Assembly: GCF_035918155.1 (NCBI RefSeq)
Contig: NZ_CP109327.1
Location: 2,294,001 to 2,358,000 of the forward strand
Source of the DNA: Streptomyces sp. NBC_01591
GTDB taxonomy: Bacteria; Actinomycetota; Actinomycetes; Streptomycetales; Streptomycetaceae
DNA length: 64,000 nucleotides
Reading direction: 5' to 3'
Below the pieces are notes generated by a model that saw only the letters and a program-made list of their open reading frames with translations, made no database searches and had not been told where the DNA came from. Position 1 is the stretch's first letter, and each line of letters starts with the position of its first letter. This document shows positions 16,972 to 24,439 of this stretch, piece after piece. Both the position numbers and the translations under genes were made by a program.

Positions 16972-17784
16972 ATGAGCCAAGAGATCTACCCGGCCGAACC
17001 CGAGGCGACGCGCCGCGACGCGTCGGAGGCCGAGAGCAGCCGGGCCAGTCGCGGCTGGTGGGACCGGAACGCCGACGAGTACCAGAGCGACCACGGCGCC
17101 TTCCTCGGCGACGACCGGTTCGTCTGGGGTCCGGAGGGGCTCGACGAGGCGGAGGCCCGCCTGCTGGGCCCCGCCGGGTCGCTGCGCGGCCTGGACGTCC
17201 TGGAGATCGGCGCGGGCGCCGCGCAGTGCTCCCGCTGGCTCGCCGCGCAGGGCGCCCGTCCGGTGGCCCTGGACCTCTCGCACCGGCAGTTGCAGCACGC
17301 GCTGCGGATCGGCGACGAGGTGCCGCTGGTGGAGGCGGACGCCGGGGTGCTGCCGTTCCGGGACGGCTCCTTCGACCTGGCGTGTTCCGCCTACGGCGCG
17401 GTGCCGTTCGTCGCCGACCCCGTGCAGGTCTTCCGCGAGGTGCGCCGGGTGCTGCGCCCCGGGGGCCGCTGGATCTTCTCGGTGACGCATCCGGTCCGCT
17501 GGGCGTTCCCGGACGAGCCGGGGCCGGAGGGCCTCTCGGTCGCGGCCTCCTACTTCGACCGCACTCCCTATGTCGAGCAGGACGAGCGGGGCGACGCCGT
17601 GTACGTCGAGCATCACCGGACGGTGGGCGACCGGGTGCGGGACGTGGTGGCCGGCGGTTTCCGGCTGGTCGACCTCGTCGAACCGGAGTGGCCCGCCTGG
17701 AACGACCAGGAGTGGGGCGGCTGGTCCCCGCTGCGCGGGAATCTGATCCCCGGCACGGCGATCTTCGTCTGCGAACGGGACTGA
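16972..17784 (+). CDS. Class I SAM-dependent methyltransferase
   Basis: The 270-aa protein shows VLEIGAGAAQCSRWLA as motif I (about residues 77-92), LDLSHRQL as the acidic beta-2 end, and a Methyltransf_11-type core (LPFRDGSFDLACSAYGAVPF). The N-terminal SRGWWDRNADEYQSDHG is typical of this actinobacterial group, which is regularly found next to rpsA. Substrate unknown. It starts at ATG 16972, divergent from rpsA, and precedes hrpB by 55 bp on the same strand. Confidence 0.85.
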   Translation: MSQEIYPAEPEATRRDASEAESSRASRGWWDRNADEYQSDHGAFLGDDRFVWGPEGLDEAEARLLGPAGSLRGLDVLEIGAGAAQCSRWLAAQGARPVALDLSHRQLQHALRIGDEVPLVEADAGVLPFRDGSFDLACSAYGAVPFVADPVQVFREVRRVLRPGGRWIFSVTHPVRWAFPDEPGPEGLSVAASYFDRTPYVEQDERGDAVYVEHHRTVGDRVRDVVAGGFRLVDLVEPEWPAWNDQEWGGWSPLRGNLIPGTAIFVCERD

Positions 17785-17839
17785 TCCGGTACCGATACCG
17801 GGGTACGGGAGCGGGGGCGCGCCGTACGAGACTGGGGGC

Positions 17840-20332
17840 GTGATCCGTACCGACGCCCTGGACCAGTTGCCCGTACGCACCGCTGTGCCCGCCCTGGAGA
17901 GGGCGCTCGACGACCGCGGCGTCGCGGTGCTGTGCGCGCCGCCCGGCACCGGCAAGACGACTCTCGTACCGCTGGTCCTGGCCGGTCTGGCCGGGGGCGG
18001 TCCGGTGCGCAGGGTGGTGGTCGCCGAGCCGCGGCGGATCGCCGCGCGGGCGGCGGCGCGGCGGATGGCATGGCTCATCGGGGAGCAGGCCGGGGGCCGG
18101 GTGGGGTTCACGGTCCGCGGGGAGCGGGTGGTGGGGCGCGACACGCTGGTGGAGGTGGTGACCACCGGTGTGCTGCTCCAGCGGCTCCAGCGTGACCAGG
18201 AGCTGGCCGGGGTCGATGCGGTGATCATCGACGAGTGCCATGAGCGGCATCTGGACGCGGACACGGTCGCCGCGTTCCTGCTCGATGTACGGGAGGCGAT
18301 CCGGCCCGATCTGCGGCTGGTCGCCGCGTCCGCGACGACGGACGCGCAGGGCTGGGCGCGGCTGCTGGGCGATGCCCCGGTGGTCGAGGCGCAGGGTGTC
18401 TCGCATCCGGTGGAGGTGGTCTGGGCGCCGCCCGCCGCTCCGGTGCGCCCGCCGCACGGGATGCGCGTCGATCCGGCGCTGCTGACGCATGTGGCCGCGA
18501 CGGTGCGCCGGGCGCTCGCCGAGCGGGACGGCGACGTGCTGTGTTTCCTGCCGGGTGTCGGCGAGATCGGCCGGGTGGCGGGGCAGCTGGCCGGGGTGGC
18601 CGCCGAGGTGCTCCAGGTGCACGGGCGGGCTCCGGCGGCGGTGCAGGACGCGGTGCTGGCCGGGTCCTCCGAGGGGCGGCGGGTGGTGCTGGCGACCTCG
18701 GTGGCGGAGTCGTCCCTCACGGTGCCCGGGGTGCGGGTCGTGGTCGACTCGGGGCTGGCCAGGGAGCCGCGTACCGATCACGCGCGGGGGCTGAGCGCGC
18801 TGACGACGGTGCGGGCCTCGCAGGCGGCGGGGAGGCAGCGGGCGGGTCGGGCCGGGCGTCAGGCGCCCGGGGCGGTGTACCGGTGCTGGGCGCAGGCGGA
18901 GGACGGGCGGCTCGCCCGGTTCCCGTCCCCGGAGATCAAGGTCGCGGATCTGGCGGCGTTCGCGTTGCAGGCGGCGTGCTGGGGCGATCCGGACGCGTCG
19001 GGGCTGGCGCTGCTCGACCCGCCGCCGGCGGGTGCGATGAGTGCGGCGCGCGAGGTGCTGACGGCGGTCGGTGCGGTGGACGCGGACGGGCGGGTGACCG
19101 ACCGGGGCGTGCGGATGTCGCGGCTGGGCCTGCATCCGCGGCTGGCGCGGGCGCTGCTGGACGGCGCCGCCGAGGTGGGCGGGCGGCGGGCGGCCGAGGT
19201 GGTGGCGCTGCTGAGCGAGGAGCCGCCGCGGGAGTACGGGGACGATCTGGCGGCCGCGCTGCGTACCGCACGGCGGGGCGGGGACGGCTATGCGGCGCGC
19301 TGGCGGCAGGAGGTCCGGCGGCTGTCCTCCTCCGTCGGGGGTGCGGGCGGAGGTTCCGGTCCGGACGACGGGGCCGTCGGTCTGGTGGCCGCGCTGGCGT
19401 TCCCGGAGCGGGTGGCACGGGCGCGGGGCGAGGGGGCATTCCTGATGGCATCGGGGACGGGCGCGGAGGTGCGCGACGGCTCGGGCCTGCGCAGTGCGCC
19501 CTGGCTGGCCGTCGCGGTCGCCGACCGGCCCGCGCACGCGGCGTCCGCACGGGTGCGGCTGGCCGCCGCCGTCGACGAGGACACGGCACGGGCGGCCGCC
19601 GGGCATCTGCTCCGCAGCGGCGAGGAGGTCCACTGGGCCGGCGGCGACGTGGTGGCCCGCCGGGTGGAGCGGCTGGGCGCCGTCGAGCTGTCGGTGCGCC
19701 CGCTGAAGCAGCCTGCCCCCGAACTGGTGCGTGGGGCGCTGGTGGAGGGGCTGCGGCGCGAGGGGCTCGGGCTGTTGCGCTGGACGCGGGAGAGCGAGCA
19801 GTTGCGGGAACGGCTGGCGTTTTTGCACCGTGAGCTGGGCGAACCCTGGCCGGATGTGTCGGAGGGTGCGCTGCTGGAGCGTACCGAGCAGTGGCTGGAG
19901 CCCGAGCTGTCACGGGCCCGGCGGCGCTCCGATCTGGCACGGATCGACGCGGGGCAGGCGTTGCGGCGGCTGCTGCCGTGGGCGACGGGCGAGGCGGTGC
20001 GGCTCGACGAGCTGGCACCGGAGCGGATCGAGGTGCCGAGCGGTTCCCGTATCCGGGTGGAGTACGGCGGGGCGCAGCCCGTACTCGCGGTGAAGCTCCA
20101 GGAGTTGTTCGGGCTGCAGGAGACCCCGAGGGTGGCCGGGGTGCCGGTCCTGGTCCATCTCCTCTCCCCGGCCGGCCGGCCGGCGGCCGTCACCGCGGAT
20201 CTGGCGTCGTTCTGGCGGGACGGCTACCGGGCCGTGCGGGCGGAGCTGCGCGGCCGCTATCCGAAGCATCCGTGGCCGGAGGACCCGACGACGGTGGAGG
20301 CGACCCGGTTCACGAAGAGGGCCCGGCGGTAG
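17840..20332 (+). CDS. hrpB: ATP-dependent helicase HrpB
   Basis: The 830-aa product is a DEAH/RHA-type superfamily 2 helicase. Walker A is GTGKT at residues 36-40, motif II is DECH at 131-134, and motif VI lies in the QAAGRQRAGRAGRQAPGAVY region. The C-terminal third matches the HrpB-specific domain (EVPSGSRIRVEYGGAQPVLAV). Length agrees with the family (~800-850 aa). It probably unwinds RNA, but its cellular target is not established. The start is GTG 17840. Its last 23 bp overlap the end of the convergent DUF3068 gene. Confidence 0.92.
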   Translation: MIRTDALDQLPVRTAVPALERALDDRGVAVLCAPPGTGKTTLVPLVLAGLAGGGPVRRVVVAEPRRIAARAAARRMAWLIGEQAGGRVGFTVRGERVVGRDTLVEVVTTGVLLQRLQRDQELAGVDAVIIDECHERHLDADTVAAFLLDVREAIRPDLRLVAASATTDAQGWARLLGDAPVVEAQGVSHPVEVVWAPPAAPVRPPHGMRVDPALLTHVAATVRRALAERDGDVLCFLPGVGEIGRVAGQLAGVAAEVLQVHGRAPAAVQDAVLAGSSEGRRVVLATSVAESSLTVPGVRVVVDSGLAREPRTDHARGLSALTTVRASQAAGRQRAGRAGRQAPGAVYRCWAQAEDGRLARFPSPEIKVADLAAFALQAACWGDPDASGLALLDPPPAGAMSAAREVLTAVGAVDADGRVTDRGVRMSRLGLHPRLARALLDGAAEVGGRRAAEVVALLSEEPPREYGDDLAAALRTARRGGDGYAARWRQEVRRLSSSVGGAGGGSGPDDGAVGLVAALAFPERVARARGEGAFLMASGTGAEVRDGSGLRSAPWLAVAVADRPAHAASARVRLAAAVDEDTARAAAGHLLRSGEEVHWAGGDVVARRVERLGAVELSVRPLKQPAPELVRGALVEGLRREGLGLLRWTRESEQLRERLAFLHRELGEPWPDVSEGALLERTEQWLEPELSRARRRSDLARIDAGQALRRLLPWATGEAVRLDELAPERIEVPSGSRIRVEYGGAQPVLAVKLQELFGLQETPRVAGVPVLVHLLSPAGRPAAVTADLASFWRDGYRAVRAELRGRYPKHPWPEDPTTVEATRFTKRARR

Positions 20333-21314
20333 GCAGCGCGGGAGTAGGTCCGGGGTCCGGCCCACCGGGGCGGCGGGAGCGGGCCTCCAGCCACAGGGCG
20401 AGGGCGAGCAGTCCGGTGCCGAGGACCAGGAAGCCCCAGGGCAGGTACGAGGTGAGGAGCAGGACCAGCAGGCGCTGGGACTTGACCAGGTCGACGATCG
20501 ATTCGACGTAGTCCGGGCGCATCTTCACGTGCCCGGCGAACACGGTCATGGTGTCCTGCGGCATTCCCATCTTCCTGGCGTTGCGCAGCTCCTCCTTGTG
20601 GATCTCCTCACCGTTGACCGGCGCTCCGGTGACCGGGTCCACCCAGAACATCCGCTTGGTGGTGTACCAGCGGGTCATGCCCGTCTTCGCGATCTGTTCC
20701 GGGGTGACGCCCTTGATCGGCATCTTCTTCGGCATCGGGACCTTGGTCCACGGAATGGTCTGCTCGAAGTAGTAGACGTCCATGCCGTGGAAGGTGCGGG
20801 TGCCCTTGTAGTGGATGGGCGAGCTGGTGCGGGCCTGGGCGTCGAAGTACTCGTAGTCGCGCCTCTGGGTGAGGAAGGGCCACTTGAACTCGATGCCCTC
20901 GCGCCTGACCGGGTCGCCGTCGACGGATTCCCCGGTGGCGTGGACGGGGGCCTGGGTGTGGGCGTCGAAGATGTAGCGCTCGGGGATCTGGGAGACCATC
21001 TTGCCGTCCGGGCCGGCCACGAAGCTGAGGGCGTCCCAGACGACGACATCGCGGCCGGCGCTGCGCTCGATCTTCTCGGACTCCTCGACGTTGCCCTTGA
21101 GGGTCTGCACGATGGTGACCTTGGGGACCTGCTTCACCTTCATGTTGTCGTTGTAGTCGAGGAGGGTGGCGGGCTTCGCCTCCAGCACCGTCTCCTGGTA
21201 CTGACTGGGCGGAATCTTCGCCAGCCTGGGGAAGGCGTACCAGCGCATCAGTGGCGACATGGCGGCGAAGAAGACGGCGAATGCCAGGAGTACGAGACTG
21301 GCTCGGCGGCGCAT
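20310..21314 (-). CDS. DUF3068 (PorA-like) membrane protein
   Basis: The 334-aa product has an N-terminal transmembrane helix (LVLLAFAVFFAAMSPLM), a ~250-residue extracytoplasmic domain and a C-terminal helix (LLTSYLPWGFLVLGTGLLALAL). This is the DUF3068 layout. The ATG at 21314 follows GGGAGGGCACCC. It lies 56 bp downstream of a 45-aa membrane peptide gene on the same strand. Function is unknown; an envelope location fits both helices. Confidence 0.82.
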   Translation of the reverse strand: MRRRASLVLLAFAVFFAAMSPLMRWYAFPRLAKIPPSQYQETVLEAKPATLLDYNDNMKVKQVPKVTIVQTLKGNVEESEKIERSAGRDVVVWDALSFVAGPDGKMVSQIPERYIFDAHTQAPVHATGESVDGDPVRREGIEFKWPFLTQRRDYEYFDAQARTSSPIHYKGTRTFHGMDVYYFEQTIPWTKVPMPKKMPIKGVTPEQIAKTGMTRWYTTKRMFWVDPVTGAPVNGEEIHKEELRNARKMGMPQDTMTVFAGHVKMRPDYVESIVDLVKSQRLLVLLLTSYLPWGFLVLGTGLLALALWLEARSRRPGGPDPGPTPALPTAGPSS

Positions 21315-21370
21315 GTGGGTGCCCTCCCTCGGCTTCGGTTGCTTCCGGTGGTCAGTGCCGGAGAGGGGCA

Positions 21371-21508
21371 CTAGTTCTTGGGGCCCGGGACGGTGGTCAG
21401 CAGGGGTTTGGGCGAGGTCTCTCCGGGCGGGGCGCCGATCGCCGTGATGGTGAAGACGAGCGCGAGGGCTGCGGCCAGCCCGATGGCGGCGGCGACGAGA
21501 GCACGCAT
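21371..21508 (-). CDS. 45-aa single-pass membrane peptide (SPW_0924-like)
   Basis: A short frame on the minus strand encodes MRALVAAAIGLAAALALVFT followed by ITAIGAPPGETSPKPL and a short tail ending in KN. GGGAGGACC lies 6 bp before the ATG. One hydrophobic helix (residues 3-24) is followed by a Pro-rich external tail. I associate this with the SPW_0924 family of small Streptomyces proteins, from memory. It probably forms a transcription unit with the DUF3068 gene. Confidence 0.75.
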   Translation of the reverse strand: MRALVAAAIGLAAALALVFTITAIGAPPGETSPKPLLTTVPGPKN

Positions 21509-21591
21509 GCCGGTCCTCCCGGAGAGCACGGATCTGATGGGTCGTCAGGGTTGGGGCACCGTAGCAATGCGGGCGCGAGATGAGAACACGT

Positions 21592-21632
21592 AGAACAGCC
21601 CCTCTGCCGGATGGTGGCGGAGGGGCTGTTCT
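21592..21632 (-). terminator. Terminator of the lytic transglycosylase gene
   Basis: A 17-bp stem, AGAACAGCCCCTCTGCC pairing with GGCGGAGGGGCTGTTCT with one G-T wobble and a 7-base loop, lies 20 bp after the stop of the upstream minus-strand gene. Confidence 0.85.
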
Positions 21633-21651
21633 GACGTGCGGTGGAGCGGGG

Positions 21652-23382
21652 TCAGGCGGCGGGCGTCTCGGAGGCCGCGGGGGTCTCGGAGGCTTCGGGG
21701 GTCCCGGGGGTCTCGGAGGCTTCGGGGGTCCCGGGGGTCTCGGGTGCCTCGATCTTCAGCTCGATGACGACCGTGGCGCCGCCCTCGGTGGTGAGGCGCA
21801 GCTTGTAGGTGCCCGCGGTGTCGTCGGCGTAGATCTTGGGGAGCTTCAGGGTGCCGTCGGCGCCGGTCTTCAGCTCCGTGAGGGTACGGACCGTCTTGCC
21901 GTCGGCGTCCTTGAAGTAGGGGCCCTTGTCGTTCTCGGCCGGCTTCTCGGCGTCGGTGATCATGGTGGCGGTGACGGCGACCCCGGCCGCGATCTTGCCC
22001 TTGTAGGTGGCCTTGACCTCGACGGTGTCGGCGAACTCGGCTCCGGGCGCCGCGGTCAGCGCCTTGTCCTCGGTCCTGGCGATCGCGTCGGCCTGGCGGG
22101 CGGTGACGGTCGCGGTGTAGGTGACGGGGGGCAGCGAGCGTCCGGTGGCGACGGCCCGCACCGTGAACTTCCCGGCCTTCTCGCCCGCCTTCAGCACCGG
22201 GGCGGTGACCGTGCCGTCGGCTCCGGTGAGGAGGGTGACCGCGTTCTTCCCGCCGTCGAACGCGGCGTCGGTGTCACCGGCGATGGTGAAGGTCACGGAC
22301 ACCTTGGCGAGCGGGCCGCCGAGGCTGTTCTTGGCCCGCACCTTGATCCGCTCGGCGAAGGCGTCGCCCGCGGTGGCGGTCAGCGTGCCGGTACCGGCGT
22401 TCTCCACGCCCGCGAGGGTCCGGGACGGCGGGGTCGTCGGCGGGGTCGTCGGCGGAGTCGGGCTGGTCGAGCCGCCGCCGCCCGGCTTCGAGGGCTTCGG
22501 CTTGTCGGGTGCGGACGGCGAGGGCGACGGGCTCGGGCTGCCGGAGTCGCGGTCCGCACCTCCGCCGAGGCCGGGCGGGACGGCGCCGGTTCCGTCGGGG
22601 ATCTCGTGGGTGCCGCGCTTGTAGTAGTCGAACCACGAGCGGACAGTACGCAGGTAGGCGTCCGAGTGGTTGTAGCTCAGGACCGCCCGGTCGAGGTCCG
22701 TGGCGAGGGACAGATCGCGGGATCCGGCGCAGAGATAGCGTCCGGCGGCGAGCGCCGCGTCGTAGATGTTGTTGGGGTCCTTGCGTCCGTCGCCGTTGCC
22801 GTCCTGGCCCCAGGTCGCCCAGGTGGACGGGATGAACTGCATCGGGCCGACGGCACGGTCGTGGGTCGAGTCCCCGTCGTACGCCCCGTTGTCGGTGTCC
22901 TTGATCATGGCGAAGCCCCGGCCGTCGAGGACAGGGCCGAGGATCGGCGAGAACGTGGTGCCGTTCGCGTCGACCCGGCCGCCGCGGGCCTGGCCGGATT
23001 CGACCTTGCCGATCGCGGCGAGCAGCTGCCAGGGCAGCCGGCAGGCGGCGTCACTGCCGGCGACGGTCCCCTCGGCCTTCTTGTACGCGGCCAGGATCGA
23101 AGCCGGGATGCCGGATTCCGTACTGCCGGTGACAGGCAGATTCGTGGACGTACCCGGCTTGTTGGGGGTGTTCAGCGGGGGCAGGTCCGTGTAGTACGGC
23201 GAGTTGCCGGTGGCCGCGCTGTCGTCGGGCGGGGGTGTCGTCCCGGTGGCCTGCTGGTCGCCGCTCTCGGTGACCAGCGATGCGCCAGGGGCCCCCGAGG
23301 CGGAGAGCGCCGCCACGGCAACGGCGGCCACAGCGGTGGTGGTCGCCCCCTTGCGAAGTCGGCGACCGAATTGCGCTGCCAT
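21652..23382 (-). CDS. Secreted lytic transglycosylase with Ig-like repeats
   Basis: The 576-aa product has a signal peptide (about residues 1-35), then a transglycosylase domain (residues ~90-270). Its catalytic Glu lies in AIGKVESGQARGG, and AVGPMQFIPSTWATWG is the substrate-binding block of the SLT/MltB group. A Ser/Pro-rich linker follows, then two Ig-like domains of ~110 residues each (TGTLTATAGDAFAERIKVRA and ALTAAPGAEFADTVEVKA). The tail has tandem 9-residue ETPGTPEAS units, encoded by an exact 27-bp DNA repeat near 21683-21736. It would cleave peptidoglycan outside the membrane; the Ig modules suggest wall attachment or spacing. Confidence 0.88.
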   Translation of the reverse strand: MAAQFGRRLRKGATTTAVAAVAVAALSASGAPGASLVTESGDQQATGTTPPPDDSAATGNSPYYTDLPPLNTPNKPGTSTNLPVTGSTESGIPASILAAYKKAEGTVAGSDAACRLPWQLLAAIGKVESGQARGGRVDANGTTFSPILGPVLDGRGFAMIKDTDNGAYDGDSTHDRAVGPMQFIPSTWATWGQDGNGDGRKDPNNIYDAALAAGRYLCAGSRDLSLATDLDRAVLSYNHSDAYLRTVRSWFDYYKRGTHEIPDGTGAVPPGLGGGADRDSGSPSPSPSPSAPDKPKPSKPGGGGSTSPTPPTTPPTTPPSRTLAGVENAGTGTLTATAGDAFAERIKVRAKNSLGGPLAKVSVTFTIAGDTDAAFDGGKNAVTLLTGADGTVTAPVLKAGEKAGKFTVRAVATGRSLPPVTYTATVTARQADAIARTEDKALTAAPGAEFADTVEVKATYKGKIAAGVAVTATMITDAEKPAENDKGPYFKDADGKTVRTLTELKTGADGTLKLPKIYADDTAGTYKLRLTTEGGATVVIELKIEAPETPGTPEASETPGTPEASETPAASETPAA

Positions 23383-23568
23383 AACCTCTGGCCCCTCCCC
23401 TTCGACGACGTCCGCGCTCCCCAGCGCCAGGACTCAGGCGACCCTACGGCAACTTGTGCCGCCGGGACACCGTGCACTGGCCGGTTCTTACCTGTTTCTC
23501 ACGTTCCCGACAGCAAGTTGTACGGCGGTGGCCGGGCGGGCCAGGGCGGCTCGCGCATACTTGCCGCC

Positions 23569-24393
23569 ATGCCGTTCACACTCAGTCATGCCGCCGCCGT
23601 GCTGCCGGGGATGCGGCGGGACGGGACGGCGCGTGGGCCCCTGTTCGCCTCGGCCCTCGTCGCGGGTTCGTTCGCCCCCGACATGACGTACTACGCGGAC
23701 ACCGCGATCCCCGGCGCCATGGAGTTCGGGCAGGTCACCCACTCGGTGTGGGGTGTGTTCACCGTCGATGTGCTGATCACCGCGGCCGTGGTGGCGTTGT
23801 GGCTGCTGCTGCGCGAACCGCTGGTGGCGCTGCTGCCGGGGGCCTGGCAGGGGCGGGTGCACGCCTTCGTACGGGGACGGCGCGCCGCGAAGGGTGTCCG
23901 GGAGGCCGGGGGGTTCGTGCTGTCGGCGGTCGTCGGGGCCGCCACCCATGTCGTCTGGGACGCCTTCACCCATCACGACCGGTGGGGTGTGCGCCTGCTG
24001 CCGGTGCTCGACGGGAGCGTCGGCGGACTCCCGGTGTTCCAGCTGGTGCAGTACGGCAGTTCGGCGGTGGCCCTGGCCGTGCTCGCCTGGTTCACGGCAT
24101 CGGGGCTGCGGCGGACCGGGGCGCGCCCGGTCCCACCGTCCGTGCCGGTGCTGAACCGTCGGGGCCGGTGGGCGGCGGGGGTGCTGCTGAGCGTCTGCGT
24201 ACTGCTCGGCGTCGTTCACCGGTGCGCGCGCTGGTACGCGTACTTCGGGCACATCGACACCCCGCTGGACATCATCCCGACCGCTTGCTTCGGCGCCGGG
24301 GCGGGGCTGGCGGTGGGCCTGGTGCTGTACGGGGCATGGATGCGGCTGCGGCGACCGCGCGCAGCCGCACCCGCGGTCGCCGGACGGGCATAG
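23569..24393 (+). CDS. DUF4184 membrane protein
   Basis: The 274-aa protein begins MPFTLSHAAAVLPGM, the conserved start of DUF4184 proteins. It has about five transmembrane helices and conserved polar residues in DMTYYADTAIPGAMEFGQVTHS and THVVWDAFTHHDRWG. These His/Asp residues resemble metal-dependent membrane hydrolases, but no activity is established. It is convergent with polA and divergent from the lytic transglycosylase gene. Confidence 0.82.
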   Translation: MPFTLSHAAAVLPGMRRDGTARGPLFASALVAGSFAPDMTYYADTAIPGAMEFGQVTHSVWGVFTVDVLITAAVVALWLLLREPLVALLPGAWQGRVHAFVRGRRAAKGVREAGGFVLSAVVGAATHVVWDAFTHHDRWGVRLLPVLDGSVGGLPVFQLVQYGSSAVALAVLAWFTASGLRRTGARPVPPSVPVLNRRGRWAAGVLLSVCVLLGVVHRCARWYAYFGHIDTPLDIIPTACFGAGAGLAVGLVLYGAWMRLRRPRAAAPAVAGRA

Positions 24394-24411
24394 GGCACGG
24401 GGATACCGCAC

Positions 24412-24439
24412 CCCGGCCCGTCCGGCGCCGTCGGCCGGG
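24412..24439. terminator. Inverted repeat between DUF4184 gene and polA
   Basis: CCCGGCC (24412-24418) pairs with GGCCGGG (24433-24439) across a GC-rich 14-base loop in the 46-bp gap between these convergent genes, immediately next to the polA stop. Confidence 0.5.

Noticed and set aside
16955..19828. A 957-codon minus-strand frame across the methyltransferase and hrpB genes
   Set aside because: It has a Pro/Arg/His-rich translation without domains and is antisense to hrpB, which has complete helicase motifs.
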